A DNA stretch of 38,706 nt from Ignavibacteria bacterium UBA7675. GTDB lineage: Bacteria > Bacteroidota > Ignavibacteria > Kapaibacteriales > UB7675. The notes beneath the pieces were generated by a model. That model was given only the letters and a program-made list of their open reading frames with translations. It was not told the origin of the DNA and searched no databases. The position numbers were made by a program, and so were the translations under genes. Position 1 is the first letter of the stretch, and every line of letters begins with the position of its first letter. This document shows, one piece after another, positions 1 to 8,537 of the stretch. The stretch covers positions 1-38,706 of the forward strand of contig DLHF01000065.1 in the NCBI GenBank assembly GCA_002483085.1, read 5' to 3'.

Positions 1-173
1 AGCGCCAAGGGAAAAAGTATCTTCGTGCGGTCTATGGCCTCTGTTTTCAGATCATAAACCCAGAGGCTGAACACCGCTCTACTTGTTGATGGTGTAAGCT
101 CGACAGAAGCGCCAAACCTTTCGCCTTGTATGGAAAAAATTATAGCCCCGCAAAAACACCGAACCCACAGCAA
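1..173 (-). CDS. possible partial coding sequence running off the left edge
   Basis: On the minus strand a frame is open from a stop at about 203 to the window edge. Its last 40 or so residues look protein-like: an alternating polar/hydrophobic stretch containing RAVFSLWVYDLKTEAIDR, as in a beta-rich secreted protein. There is no ATG in the frame. The leftmost plausible start is a TTG at 173, which lies inside the hairpin after mnmA; a GTG further in is also possible. It follows mnmA in the same direction. The frame may be real, a gene decayed at its 5' end, or chance. I cannot name a family from this fragment. Confidence 0.3.
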   Translation of the reverse strand, partial: MLWVRCFCGAIIFSIQGERFGASVELTPSTSRAVFSLWVYDLKTEAIDRTKILFPLA

Positions 174-201
174 AAGAGTATTGTCTTTTTTCTGTGGGTT
201 C
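151..201 (-). terminator. hairpin after mnmA, probable terminator
   Basis: GAACCCACAG at 161-170 and CTGTGGGTTC at 192-201 are perfect 10-bp complements. Inside them AAAAGA (172-177) can pair with TCTTTT (184-189), leaving a short loop. On the minus strand the stem is followed, after a few bases, by a run of five T (plus-strand A run at 151-155). It begins 39 bp after the mnmA stop, so it probably ends mnmA transcription. The T run is short, so efficiency is uncertain. Confidence 0.55.
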
Positions 202-239
202 TACACTTTGACCAGTTGCCGTGTTGTGTTTGCTTGGTA

Positions 240-1343
240 TCAGTCGAACCATTCTTCGATAATTCCGCCGCCGACCACATCATCGCCTTCGTAGAGCACG
301 ATGGATTGGCCGGGTGTAATAGCCCGCCGTGCTTCTGTGAACTCCACACGCAGCCTGCCGTCGTCCATTGCTGTGCAGAGCGCTGGCGCGCCGTCGTCCT
401 TGTAGCGGATTTTTACGGTGAGCTCTTTTGGCTCGCGCAGGGCGTCGTATTTCATCATGTTTACAGTGTGGGCGGTCAGGCCCCGGTGCGATAGCTTGTC
501 GGCTGTACCTACTTCGATAGTATTCGTTTCCGATACCACATTCAGCACGAACAGCGGTTCGGGATGCGCTATGCCCAAGCCTTTGCGCTGGCCAATTGTA
601 TAGAAGGGAAAGCCATTGTGCTTGCCAATGACCTCGCCGTCGAGCACGATATTGCCGCCTGCCAGATTGTTTGCTTCGTCGGTGTTATCCCGCAGAAAGC
701 GCGTGTAGTCGTTGTCGGGAATAAAGCAAATTTCATAGGATTCACCCTTTGCTGCAATGGGCAGATTATGGCGGCGTGCTTCCTCGCGCGAGCGTTCTTT
801 TACGAATCCTGAAAGGGGGAACAGCGTGCGGGCAAGCGATTCCTGCGTGAGGCCCCACAGCGCATACGACTGGTCTTTTTTCGTGTCGGTGCCGCGCGTG
901 ATGTAGTAGCGCCCGCTGTCTTCGCTGCGATTTACAAAAGCGTAGTGTCCGGTGGCGATATACTCAGCCCCGAGCGCATCAGCTTTTTTCAGCATCTCCT
1001 GCCACTTTATCGTGCGATTGCACATCACACACGGGTTGGGTGTTTTGCCCGCCATATAGTCGTCGATAAAATAATCAATTACTTTTTCGCGAAATGGCTC
1101 GCTGAAGTCCACCACATAGTGCGGAATGCCGAGCTGCATACACACGCGGCGCGCGTCGTTGATGCCGTCCAATGAGCAACAGCTCGAATCATTGCCTACA
1201 TTGCCGCCTACGTCTTCGTAGCGGTATGTCTTTATCGTAATGCCAATAACATCGTAGCCTTGCTCTACTAAAAGAGCGGCTGCAACAGAAGAATCGACCC
1301 CACCGGACATCCCGACGATCACGCGATTGGAATGGCGTTTCAT
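240..1343 (-). CDS. mnmA: tRNA-specific 2-thiouridylase MnmA
   Basis: This cytoplasmic enzyme transfers sulfur to C2 of the wobble uridine U34 in tRNAs for Lys, Glu and Gln, using ATP to adenylate the base. The 367-residue product has the usual family length. The PP-loop GMSGGVDSS lies at residues 11-19. The two catalytic cysteines are visible: Cys108 in NPCVMCN and Cys206 in ESYEICFIPD. IGQRKGLG and the C-terminal beta-barrel (ending in VLYEGDDVVGGG) are also typical. The ATG at 1343 follows an AAGGAA site. It is separated from the upstream dacB by a 323-bp gap carrying two dispersed repeats, so it probably has its own promoter. A hairpin lies just downstream. miaA, a second anticodon-loop modification gene, is nearby but in the separate cluster. 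Confidence 0.96.
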   Translation of the reverse strand: MKRHSNRVIVGMSGGVDSSVAAALLVEQGYDVIGITIKTYRYEDVGGNVGNDSSCCSLDGINDARRVCMQLGIPHYVVDFSEPFREKVIDYFIDDYMAGKTPNPCVMCNRTIKWQEMLKKADALGAEYIATGHYAFVNRSEDSGRYYITRGTDTKKDQSYALWGLTQESLARTLFPLSGFVKERSREEARRHNLPIAAKGESYEICFIPDNDYTRFLRDNTDEANNLAGGNIVLDGEVIGKHNGFPFYTIGQRKGLGIAHPEPLFVLNVVSETNTIEVGTADKLSHRGLTAHTVNMMKYDALREPKELTVKIRYKDDGAPALCTAMDDGRLRVEFTEARRAITPGQSIVLYEGDDVVGGGIIEEWFD

Positions 1344-1447
1344 GATATTTCCTTTACAAAAACGATACAGCCGAGCTCATGTGGAAAGCACTGGCTTCGG
1401 TTCCACGCCTGTGACGATCAACGCGGGGAAATATTCGCAGTGTTGTT

Positions 1448-1498
1448 GTGGCACGGGCGTCGCTGCGTCGTCCGCCGCGTCGCTGTCGCCGGTCGCAC
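1448..1498. repeat. dispersed intergenic repeat, family A copy 1
   Basis: This segment begins GTGGCACGGGCGTCGCTGCG and ends in GCCGGTCGCA. Similar segments occur at 27943-27987 and 38654-38703, all outside genes. The copies share the first 12-20 bases and a final TCRCCGGTC, with a variable middle. It lies in the 1344-1666 gap between dacB and mnmA, which also holds a family B copy. Apart from these and a weak 6-bp hairpin (GTGGAA/TTCCAC, 1381-1406), I see nothing coding in the gap. Confidence 0.6.
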
Positions 1499-1591
1499 TG
1501 CTGCTACAGCTCTGGCCACAGGCTTTCCGCCAATGGTATTGCTATGCAGCATGTACATCTCCACAATACGCGGATAGCGGGCGGGCAGCAC

Positions 1592-1650
1592 GCGGCGGAT
1601 TGTGCTGCGCGGTGCAGAGGCGGAACGGCAGAGCGGAGGCCGAAGCGCAC
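1592..1650 (+). repeat. dispersed intergenic repeat, family B copy 1
   Basis: The core TGCTGCGCGGTGCAGAG is preceded by GCGGCGGATTG and followed by a purine-rich tail (GGCGGAACGGCAGAGCGGAG). The same arrangement recurs at 10475-10534, 14891-14943 (inverted), 26124-26166 and 28611-28671. This copy ends about 15 bp before the dacB stop. Confidence 0.65.
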
Positions 1651-1666
1651 AGCGTATAAATACGCG

Positions 1667-3259
1667 CTATTGTTCGGAGACAGAATCAGGCGACCGATAG
1701 GAGAACTCCGCCAGAATTTTTCCAATGGCGTTTTCGGTCAGTTTGTAAGCTCCCACATTGCCGCCATTGAACATCAGGGAGAAAGCGAGCTGTTCGCCGT
1801 CGATAGTAGTTACATATCCGGCCAGAGCGCTCACATTGCGCAGCGTACCAGTTTTGCCTATAAGATTGCCTTCTGCGGGAGTGCCTTTCATGCGGCGGCG
1901 CAGCGTGCCATCGACGCCAGCAACAGGCAGCGAATTAATAAAATTCTGAGCAAATGGCTGTTCCCATGCCTGCATGAGCAGATTGGTAAGCGTTTGTGGC
2001 GTTACGAGGTTACGGCGCGACAAGCCGGAACCGTCGTTGATACAGCAGTTCTGGAAGGGAATAGCGCATTTGGTAAACGATGTTTTCATCACCGAGCGTG
2101 CAGCTACAGCCGTGTTGTTCTGGTCGCTCATTGTGCCGCCCACCATTTTGAAGATGTGTTCAGCGCAGTAGTTATCGCTGTGTTTGTTCACTTGGCTTAC
2201 AATCGTGCCCAGCGGACGATAAAACGCCGTAAGCGAGCGGCTTGTAGCCAGAGGAGCAGCTTGCACGCCCGTTGTGCCTTCGATTGTCACTCCTACGGCT
2301 TCGAGCCGTCGGCGCAGTACTCCCGCAGCTACCAGCGCGGGATTTGTGACAACAAAGCTGTAGGAAGCAGTGCGGCGCGGGGGCAGTGAACCCGTAATTG
2401 TAAAGAGTTGTTTGCCGTCGGCGCCTTTGGAAGAGCGCATACCGATATTGGGCTTTGCGCGGCGTCCGCCCTTTACTGTAGCAGAAACCGAAAAGGTAAA
2501 GGCATCGGAGACAGGCACTGTTTGCACGCGCACGGGAGCGCCAGCGTTTCCGCCGGAGGTAACAAGGATAGTAATAGTGTTGCGGTTGAGGCTCAGCGCT
2601 GATATCGGCGGCAGAGGCTCCACGACATCGGCGTCGCCGCTGTAAGCAACACGGTCGGTGACACCATCAAAATAGGAAGCGTCGCCGTACACATGGCCGG
2701 TTATACGCTTAATACCGAGATTGTGTATTTGGTCGGCGAGCTGCTCAATATCAGCAGTTGACAGCAGTGGATCGCCGCTGCCCACAAGATAAATATTGCC
2801 TTTGAGCACGCCATTGTCGATTGCACCAACATCGGTGTACACCGATGTTGGCACATTATAATCGCCGCCGAGCGCGAGGAATGCTGTAAATGTTGAAAAC
2901 AGTTTTGTTGTAGAAGCCGGGGTAAGCAGCTTTGTTTCGTTGTACGCATAAAGCGTTCTGTGTGCGTCCAGCGAGTGCACCATCAGCCCATAGGAAGCGC
3001 CTTTGAGAGCACTGTTGGTAAGAGCCTGCTCGATGCGGCCTTTGAGCAGTTGCAGCGCCTTCAGGCTGTCGCTTGGCGACAGAGCCGCCGCCGCAGTTGT
3101 AGCTGCTACTTTGTGGACATTCGGCTTTTGCTGCCCCGGAGCAAGGGGCGTCAGGAGAAAAAAAGCGCCTATGAAAGCCGGGAGCGAGTTGCGGAGCCAC
3201 TGGCGTCCGGCACGGCCAATGGCGGTAATACCGCGAGTTATTGCTACTTGCGTTGTCAT
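1667..3259 (-). CDS. dacB: D-alanyl-D-alanine carboxypeptidase/endopeptidase, PBP4 (peptidase S13) type
   Basis: This is a periplasmic penicillin-binding protein that trims pentapeptide stems and cleaves peptide cross-links in peptidoglycan. All three active-site motifs are present in order: SxxK as S116-T-T-K119, SxN as S361-D-N363 and KTG as K469-T-G471. The roughly 240-residue spacing between the first two motifs holds the insert domains typical of PBP4. An N-terminal hydrophobic segment (about 28-44) preceded by arginines suggests a signal peptide or anchor. The 530-residue length fits the family. The start lies 16 bp after the miaA stop, so it is probably the last gene of the phoH-cdaA-pcm-miaA-dacB transcript. 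Confidence 0.93.
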   Translation of the reverse strand: MTTQVAITRGITAIGRAGRQWLRNSLPAFIGAFFLLTPLAPGQQKPNVHKVAATTAAAALSPSDSLKALQLLKGRIEQALTNSALKGASYGLMVHSLDAHRTLYAYNETKLLTPASTTKLFSTFTAFLALGGDYNVPTSVYTDVGAIDNGVLKGNIYLVGSGDPLLSTADIEQLADQIHNLGIKRITGHVYGDASYFDGVTDRVAYSGDADVVEPLPPISALSLNRNTITILVTSGGNAGAPVRVQTVPVSDAFTFSVSATVKGGRRAKPNIGMRSSKGADGKQLFTITGSLPPRRTASYSFVVTNPALVAAGVLRRRLEAVGVTIEGTTGVQAAPLATSRSLTAFYRPLGTIVSQVNKHSDNYCAEHIFKMVGGTMSDQNNTAVAARSVMKTSFTKCAIPFQNCCINDGSGLSRRNLVTPQTLTNLLMQAWEQPFAQNFINSLPVAGVDGTLRRRMKGTPAEGNLIGKTGTLRNVSALAGYVTTIDGEQLAFSLMFNGGNVGAYKLTENAIGKILAEFSYRSPDSVSEQ

Positions 3260-3275
3260 ATTTCGATGATATTAT

Positions 3276-4253
3276 TTATGCTGCTGCAAAAGGGGAAGGG
3301 GGATCGGCGGCAGAGCCGCTTTGCGAAATATATTCGTTTACTATCTTTTTTGCAATATTATCTGTCGAATCGCCGATGCGATAGATATTGTCGTAACGCC
3401 TAAACCACGTTAATTGTCGCTTTGCATAGCGGCGTGTATTTTGTTGTACAAGGCTTATTGCTTCCTGCCGTGTTATGCCGCCGTTCAGCAATGCAATACA
3501 TTCCTTGTAGCCCACTGTATTGAGCGAATTCAGCGCCGGAGCATACCCCATCGCCAGCACTGCTTCTGTTTCTTCGACGATACCATCAGCAAACATGTGT
3601 TCGGTGCGACGGTTTATCCGCTCGTAGAGTGTTGTGCGTTCGATATCCTGCGTAAAGTACAGGGTGCGGAAGCTGCGCTGTTGGGCATGTGTTTCGTGCG
3701 CTTCTGCAAATGGCCGACCGGTGGAGTAATAGTATTCCAATGCTCGTATCAGTCTGCGCGGATTGCGGTCGCTATAGCGCTGTGCCGACGCCGGATCGAC
3801 GCGTTCGAGTTCGCTGTATAAGGAGTCGATTCCTTCTTCGGCGAGCTGTTGTTCTATGCGGAGGCGGTAGGGCCGAACATCGGTGTTGCTGTCTTCGTCG
3901 AACAGCCCTTCGCACAGTGCGCGAATATATAAACCTGAGCCACCAACGATGAGCGGAACTCGACCGCGCGCGTGGACATCGAGAGCAACCTGCGCGGCTT
4001 CTGTACCAAATCGGCCAGCGCTGTACGCTTCGTCGGGGTTGACAATATCGACAAAATGATGGGGAACATCTCGCAGCAAGTCCGCAGGTGGTTTAGCCGT
4101 GCCAATCGTAAGATGTCGGTACACCTGGCGCGAATCCGCAGAAATAATTTCAACGGGCAAGAGCTGGGCAATCTGTTCGGAAAGGGCAGTTTTGCCGGAT
4201 GCCGTCGGGCCTACCAGAGCAATGGCAATCATTGGAGAGCGAGTAGAAGTCAT
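3276..4253 (-). CDS. miaA: tRNA dimethylallyltransferase MiaA
   Basis: This enzyme adds the dimethylallyl group to N6 of A37 in tRNAs that read UNN codons, the first step toward ms2i6A. The P-loop GPTASGKT is near the N-terminus, followed by IISADSRQVYRHLTIGTAKP and the H-F-V-D-I segment that are signatures of the family; VGGSGLYIRAL and KRQLTWFR also match. I chose the ATG at 4253, giving 325 residues: it lies 4 bp after the pcm stop and puts the P-loop at residues 15-22. A longer frame would need a TTG at 4286 and overlap pcm. It sits between pcm and dacB in one tight unit. Confidence 0.95.
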   Translation of the reverse strand: MTSTRSPMIAIALVGPTASGKTALSEQIAQLLPVEIISADSRQVYRHLTIGTAKPPADLLRDVPHHFVDIVNPDEAYSAGRFGTEAAQVALDVHARGRVPLIVGGSGLYIRALCEGLFDEDSNTDVRPYRLRIEQQLAEEGIDSLYSELERVDPASAQRYSDRNPRRLIRALEYYYSTGRPFAEAHETHAQQRSFRTLYFTQDIERTTLYERINRRTEHMFADGIVEETEAVLAMGYAPALNSLNTVGYKECIALLNGGITRQEAISLVQQNTRRYAKRQLTWFRRYDNIYRIGDSTDNIAKKIVNEYISQSGSAADPPSPFAAA

Positions 4254-4257
4254 GGCA

Positions 4258-4923
4258 TTATGAGGGTTGCCAGCCTTCTCGGCCAATGAGCGGTACGAAG
4301 CGAAAATCCTGTAGCTCGTCGACGGCGAACTGGTCCTCGCCGGTGCGGGTAATCACATAGAGCGTTTGCGACTCGCGATTTCCTACGGGAATAACAAGCC
4401 TGCCGCCTAATGCAAGCTGGCGCGTAAGAGTAGGGGGAACATCTGGCGAACCGGCTGTAACAATGATCCCATTGTACGGTGCAAATTCATTCCAGCCTAT
4501 AGTGCCGTCGCCAAGGCGCATAGCAATATGAAGCCCCAGTGTATCGAATAGCTTGCGCGCTGCAAAGTGCAGTTCGGCATGGCGTTCAATCGTAAATACA
4601 TGAGCTCCGAGCGCAGCCAGAACCGCCGCTTGGTAGCCGCTGCCCGTGCCGATTTCCAGCACTCTGTCGCCGGACTTTATTTGCAGCAGCGAGGTCATAA
4701 ACGCCACAGTGTACGGCTGTGAAATTGTCTGCTGGCAGCCGATGGGCAGCGCCGAATTGCTATATGCCTGCGACTGAAAACCGGGGGGGACGAAATGTTC
4801 GCGTGGCACCGATGCGATTGCTTGGAGCACCCGTTGGTCGGTAATACCATTATCGCGTAATGTGGCTAAAAGAGCATTGCGCTGCTCTTCGAATGCCCGT
4901 CGTTCTTGCCGGCTCATTGTCAT
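4258..4923 (-). CDS. pcm: protein-L-isoaspartate O-methyltransferase
   Basis: This cytosolic repair enzyme methylates L-isoaspartyl residues with S-adenosylmethionine so that they can return to aspartate. The product of about 221 residues has family length. It shows the REHFVPP segment, GCQQTISQPYTVAFMTSLL (substrate site) and the SAM-binding motif VLEIGTGSGYQAAVL. The ATG at 4923 begins MTMSRQERR; an upstream TTG at 4980 would overlap the cdaA stop and is less likely. The gene is 37 bp after cdaA and 4 bp before miaA, so translational coupling with miaA is plausible. Confidence 0.94.
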   Translation of the reverse strand: MTMSRQERRAFEEQRNALLATLRDNGITDQRVLQAIASVPREHFVPPGFQSQAYSNSALPIGCQQTISQPYTVAFMTSLLQIKSGDRVLEIGTGSGYQAAVLAALGAHVFTIERHAELHFAARKLFDTLGLHIAMRLGDGTIGWNEFAPYNGIIVTAGSPDVPPTLTRQLALGGRLVIPVGNRESQTLYVITRTGEDQFAVDELQDFRFVPLIGREGWQPS

Positions 4924-4960
4924 AATTTCTGTCGTATCCTGTCGATTTGCTGTGTTGGGA

Positions 4961-5782
4961 TTATTTAGCAGCTTTGGCAAAGGGAAACAGCGGTTTATTC
5001 TCCTCTGTCGATGTTTCTATCGACAGCTTTTCCTTCAGCAGTTTTTCTAATTTGTCGATGGAAAGATGCATAAACAGCGTGCCTTCCTCGGCAAGAGTAA
5101 TTTTCCCTGTTTCTTCCGAAACAACGAGAGCGAGGATATCGGCTTGCTCGGAGATGCCGAGAGCGGCGCGATGCCGTGTACCGAGCTTATAACGCTGGAA
5201 TTTCGTTGTGTTGCTCAGAGGAAGAATACAGCCAGCAGCTTCTACCATGCCATTTTGTACAATAACAGCGCCGTCGTGCAATGGTGATTTGGTGTTGAAT
5301 ATTGACAGCAGGAGCTCGCGTGTGATGACGCCCTGTACTGGTATGCCCGTCTCAATAGTCATTTTGATATTTCTGCTTCGGGCAAACACAATAAGAGCGC
5401 CGATGTGTTTTTCCGACATTTCCTGCACTGCTTCTAACAGCTCGCCGATTGTTTCATTGAGGTTCGAACTCATAAACGAGCTGAACACAGGAGCGCGGAC
5501 AATGACAAGCAGTAGGCGTCGGAGCTCGGGCTGAAACAGCACGATAAAGGCCAGCAGCCAGATATTCGAGAGGGTTTGCAGTATCCAGTGCAGCGAGCGG
5601 AAATTAATTACTTCCGTAAGGAAATAGATGGCCAGAATAGCAATAATGCCGAGGAATATCTGTACAGCAATAGTATTGCGCAGCACCTGGTGAATTTTGT
5701 ACAGCAGCACGGCTACAATCACCACGTCGATGATGTCGATCAGGCTTACATCGATAAATCCTATACTGAACAGGCTGATCAT
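4961..5782 (-). CDS. cdaA: diadenylate cyclase CdaA (c-di-AMP synthase)
   Basis: This membrane-anchored enzyme condenses two ATP into cyclic di-AMP, a second messenger for potassium and osmotic balance and for wall homeostasis. Three hydrophobic helices fill residues 11-30, 40-57 and 65-84. The cytosolic DisA_N domain follows with both catalytic signatures intact: DGA at 170-172 and GTRHRAA at 201-207. The 273-residue length matches CdaA. It starts 19 bp after phoH and precedes pcm. No CdaR regulator or glmM follows it, unlike the Firmicutes arrangement. The C-terminal tail is charged (KLEKLLKEKL). The TMEM175-type potassium channel in this window is far away, so no direct link is claimed. 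Confidence 0.95.
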   Translation of the reverse strand: MISLFSIGFIDVSLIDIIDVVIVAVLLYKIHQVLRNTIAVQIFLGIIAILAIYFLTEVINFRSLHWILQTLSNIWLLAFIVLFQPELRRLLLVIVRAPVFSSFMSSNLNETIGELLEAVQEMSEKHIGALIVFARSRNIKMTIETGIPVQGVITRELLLSIFNTKSPLHDGAVIVQNGMVEAAGCILPLSNTTKFQRYKLGTRHRAALGISEQADILALVVSEETGKITLAEEGTLFMHLSIDKLEKLLKEKLSIETSTEENKPLFPFAKAAK

Positions 5783-5801
5783 ATGCTGTACCGTGCTTTA
5801 G

Positions 5802-6923
5802 TTATTCGCCGGAATTCTGGCTATCAGTATCCGGTTGCGTTTTGCTATTGCCGGACTTCTCGCCGGAATTGGGATCAGCATGTGTGTTGAGCTGATCGTG
5901 GCGAGTCCTGCCGGGCTTACCAAGCCGTTCGTATTCGGGCTGATCGCGGAGCTCCGCTGTGCGGGCATACGCGTTGATAATATCTGTTACGAGGCGATGG
6001 CGCACGACGTCGTGCTTATCAAAGTGCATAAATGCGATTCCGTCGATATCGCGGAGCACCTGCTGCACATCAATAAGACCGGAGTGCCGTGGTATCGCGA
6101 GGTCTATCTGTGTGTCGTCGCCTGTCACAATTGCTTTAGAGTTGCGCCCGAGGCGGGTAAGGAACATCTTCATTTGCGTAGCGGTTGTGTTCTGCGCTTC
6201 GTCCAGAATAATAAACGAATTGTTGAACGTGCGACCGCGCATATACGCCAGCGGGATTATTTCCACGATGCGCTTTTCGCTCATGCTTTTGAGCTTTTCG
6301 GCGCTTACCATCTCGGTGAGAGCATCTAACAGAGGGCGGAGGTAGGGGTCTACCTTTTCGTGCAGATCGCCGGGTAGAAAGCCGAGGTTTTCGCCCGCTT
6401 CCACTGCTGGACGCGAGAGCACAATGCGGTTAACTTCGCGATTTCGCAAGGCTGCAAGAGCCATTGCTACCGCCAGAAATGTCTTGCCAGTACCAGCCGG
6501 GCCAACTGCAAAGACAATGTCGTTTTTCCGCACTTTGTCTACGTATTCGCGCTGGTGCGGATTGCGCGCCCGAATCGTATCGTTGTGTGTAACATAGATA
6601 GTGGAATCGGCATCAGCGGCAGGGGATAGGGCTGCATCGTTCGGTTGTGAAGAGCCGGGGCTCACCAAGTCGAGAATGGTTGTAACGTCGTTTGCCGTAA
6701 GCGTACCAGTGCGCTGCACAATGTACTGCATCTCTTGGATAATCCGCTCGATCATCTTCACTTCGGCAGGAGCGCCCCGGAGGATAATGGCGTCGCCGCG
6801 CACGGTAATTGTCGTTTCAAATCGGTTCTCAAGCAGCAGGAGATTGCTGTCATTATAGCCAAACAGGGAAAGTGTGTCGGTAGTGCCTAGAAGGATCTTC
6901 TTTTCCGTTATATCCATTGCCAT
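5802..6923 (-). CDS. phoH: PhoH-like ATPase
   Basis: PhoH-like proteins are cytosolic P-loop ATPases linked to RNA metabolism; the exact role is not settled. The N-terminal region (about 15-75) resembles the PhoH-associated KH-like domain. The ATPase domain has Walker A GPAGTGKT at 141-148, the family segment LSRPAVEAGENLGFLPGDL and Walker B FIILDEAQ at 237-244. The last 50 or so residues are hydrophilic and low in complexity (rich in D, N, S, Q, G), an extension most PhoH proteins lack. The ATG at 6923 begins MAMDITEK; the second ATG six bases on is also possible. It is the first gene of the five-gene unit, after a 144-bp gap holding the terminator of the upstream unit. Confidence 0.93.
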   Translation of the reverse strand: MAMDITEKKILLGTTDTLSLFGYNDSNLLLLENRFETTITVRGDAIILRGAPAEVKMIERIIQEMQYIVQRTGTLTANDVTTILDLVSPGSSQPNDAALSPAADADSTIYVTHNDTIRARNPHQREYVDKVRKNDIVFAVGPAGTGKTFLAVAMALAALRNREVNRIVLSRPAVEAGENLGFLPGDLHEKVDPYLRPLLDALTEMVSAEKLKSMSEKRIVEIIPLAYMRGRTFNNSFIILDEAQNTTATQMKMFLTRLGRNSKAIVTGDDTQIDLAIPRHSGLIDVQQVLRDIDGIAFMHFDKHDVVRHRLVTDIINAYARTAELRDQPEYERLGKPGRTRHDQLNTHADPNSGEKSGNSKTQPDTDSQNSGE

Positions 6924-7005
6924 AGAGTATATTCAGAATACTGAAGAAAATACGGATTTTTCACTAACCGCGAAACAGATTGGTGCTGTCATGGCAGGCC
7001 GTGAA

Positions 7006-7038
7006 AGAAAAAGTCCCGAACCGCAAGGGTACGGGACT
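7006..7038 (-). terminator. rho-independent terminator after the LysM-like gene
   Basis: On the minus strand AGTCCCG (plus 7032-7038) pairs with CGGGACT (plus 7012-7018) and is followed directly by TTTTTC. It lies 30 bp after the stop of the LysM-like gene and upstream of phoH, so it separates these two units. Confidence 0.75.
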
Positions 7039-7067
7039 ACATCTTTCGCAGCATGACGAACAAAACG

Positions 7068-7865
7068 TCATTCCTGTGTACCAACCTGATCTGTAGCGCC
7101 AGTCTGGCGCATAGCGGCGCGCTTTTTGCGATAGTAGCTGCGCTCAGCTTTGAGTTCGTCCGATGTCATGGGGCCTGGCGGGGGGATAATAAGCACCCAT
7201 CCCGGCTGGATGATATCAGGATTTTTGATAAGCGGGCGGTTTGCCTGCCAGATTCTGGGCCATTTGAAGGGATCATTGTAAATTGCTGGCTTAGCGGCAA
7301 TATTCCACAAGCAGTCGCGGGTTTCGGCCCATGTACCCACTGTATAGCTGCTTACGTCGACTGGCTTTCTGTACAGACCGCGAATGTCGCGTGCCAGAGC
7401 AATAATGCGATCGTAGAATTCCGGAAGCATAGCCGGTTTTTCTTTTCGCATCATGTTGAGTTCGTTTTCCATTGCCTCAATTTCTGAGCGCTGCTCGGCC
7501 AGTACCTTATCGGAAAGGCGGCTTTTTTCGCGCACGCGCCCGTCGAGCACACCAAGGCGCTGGCGGAAGTTTTCGATGTCGGCGTTCGTAATTCCCAGCA
7601 GCGACAGGATTTCTTCTTCGCAGCGTTTGATCGCCGCCACAATGTCGCTCAGCTCCTGCTGGTAATTGCTGTTCTGCGTATTGAGGCTGTTCAGCTTTTG
7701 TTCGAGCTGTGCTACTTGGTCGCGAAGCTGCTGGATGCGGATCACGGCTTCGTCTTTTGTCAACTGCTCATCCGGCTTGCTGGGGTCCGGAGCCTGCTGG
7801 GCGAGCAGTGCATTAGCAGAGCAGAGAAAACACAATACTGCTGTAAGAGTAATAAAAAATTTCAT
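7068..7865 (-). CDS. secreted coiled-coil protein with LysM-like C-terminus
   Basis: The 265-residue product begins MKFFITLTAVLCFLCSANALLAQ, a clear signal peptide with a likely cut after ALA. Residues from about 35 to 150 are heptad-rich (RIQQLRDQVAQLEQKLNSL) and should form a long coiled coil. The last third contains SSYTVGTWAETRDCLWNIA and PKWPRIW/NPDIIQPGWVLIIPPP-like segments, matching LysM peptidoglycan-binding domains, though the core is stretched. I infer a periplasmic or surface wall-binding protein. The ATG at 7865 was chosen because it starts the signal peptide. It is 37 bp after the small lipoprotein gene, so both are probably one operon. The specific function is unknown. Confidence 0.82.
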   Translation of the reverse strand: MKFFITLTAVLCFLCSANALLAQQAPDPSKPDEQLTKDEAVIRIQQLRDQVAQLEQKLNSLNTQNSNYQQELSDIVAAIKRCEEEILSLLGITNADIENFRQRLGVLDGRVREKSRLSDKVLAEQRSEIEAMENELNMMRKEKPAMLPEFYDRIIALARDIRGLYRKPVDVSSYTVGTWAETRDCLWNIAAKPAIYNDPFKWPRIWQANRPLIKNPDIIQPGWVLIIPPPGPMTSDELKAERSYYRKKRAAMRQTGATDQVGTQE

Positions 7866-7902
7866 AGGGTTGCTCTCATAGTTAATAGAAAATGGAAGAG
7901 TG

Positions 7903-8247
7903 CTACGGGCGCTGCGGACGGCGCGTCGTTGTCGTGTTTGTTGTGTCCTTGGTAACCGTAGGCTCGGTGTAATCCGGCCAGATATTGGGCCACCGCGAGA
8001 GCTTGTCCTGAACAAACGCTTTTTTGTCGTTGCACTTGTTCATGTCCGCTTTACGTGCATTTACTTCCGATTGCACGCGATTCACTTCCTGTTCCTTTTT
8101 CCTTATGTCTTCATTGAGAGACTGCTCGCGCTTTCTGAGCTCTTTGATCATAGCGAGTTGTTCCTCGGTAATCTTATTGCTGCAGCTTGCCAGCGCCGAG
8201 GCGGCGATCAAACCGCCGATGCACAACACGCGTATTGATAGACGCAT
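7903..8247 (-). CDS. small coiled-coil lipoprotein
   Basis: The 114-residue product has a signal peptide ending in the lipobox LASC, so it should be lipid-anchored after cleavage. The mature part is a charged coiled coil (KELRKREQSLNEDIRKKEQEV) followed by a Thr/Asn/Arg-rich tail with TTNTTTTRRP. The ATG at 8247 is preceded by AGGAGGT, an unusually strong ribosome-binding site here. It is the first gene of a two-gene unit with the LysM-like protein, and both share the signal-peptide plus coiled-coil plan, which suggests they act together in the envelope. The size and plan recall Lpp-like tethers, but no homology can be claimed. Confidence 0.8.
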   Translation of the reverse strand: MRLSIRVLCIGGLIAASALASCSNKITEEQLAMIKELRKREQSLNEDIRKKEQEVNRVQSEVNARKADMNKCNDKKAFVQDKLSRWPNIWPDYTEPTVTKDTTNTTTTRRPQRP

Positions 8248-8537
8248 GGGACCTCCTATTTTGATGAACATGAGTCCGTTGGAACTTCTCCAACAAAATG
8301 TATCTTACTTTCCTGCTATGTGTTCAGCCAATGTTTTGCCTGACCGATACAATTTATACGAAATTCTGCTATCTTTGCCAGAAATCGGCATTGCAGGGAT
8401 GCCTCGGCGATGCCAGCTTCTACTGAAGCCTACTGGCGTGCCGTATTCCGGACTGGCCGCTTGCGAACTATATTTGTAGATGTGTGCATTCTTCGTTTGT
8501 GCGAAGAGGCGTCCTCATTAACACGCAGGGAAGGTTT
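8248..8537. promoter_or_regulatory. divergent regulatory gap with a TATCTTTG -7 element
   Basis: This 290-bp gap separates the minus-strand lipoprotein operon from the plus-strand response regulator. TATCTTTG at 8370-8377 is an exact match to the Bacteroidota -7 consensus TAnnTTTG, about 160 bp before the regulator start. I found no TTG at the expected -33 spacing, so the promoter call is tentative. Nothing convincing codes for protein here. Confidence 0.35.

Noticed and set aside
1448..2389. Long plus-strand frame across the mnmA-dacB gap and into dacB
   Set aside because: It is antisense to dacB, whose three catalytic motifs are intact, and its gap part is made of repeats A and B.
4924..4980. 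Extended pcm start overlapping the cdaA stop
   Set aside because: The codon at 4980 is TTG and the added residues are not part of the family; the ATG at 4923 gives the standard N-terminus.
7903..8015. Longer N-terminus for the LysM-like protein starting at 8015
   Set aside because: It would overlap the lipoprotein gene and bury a clear signal peptide that begins at 7865.
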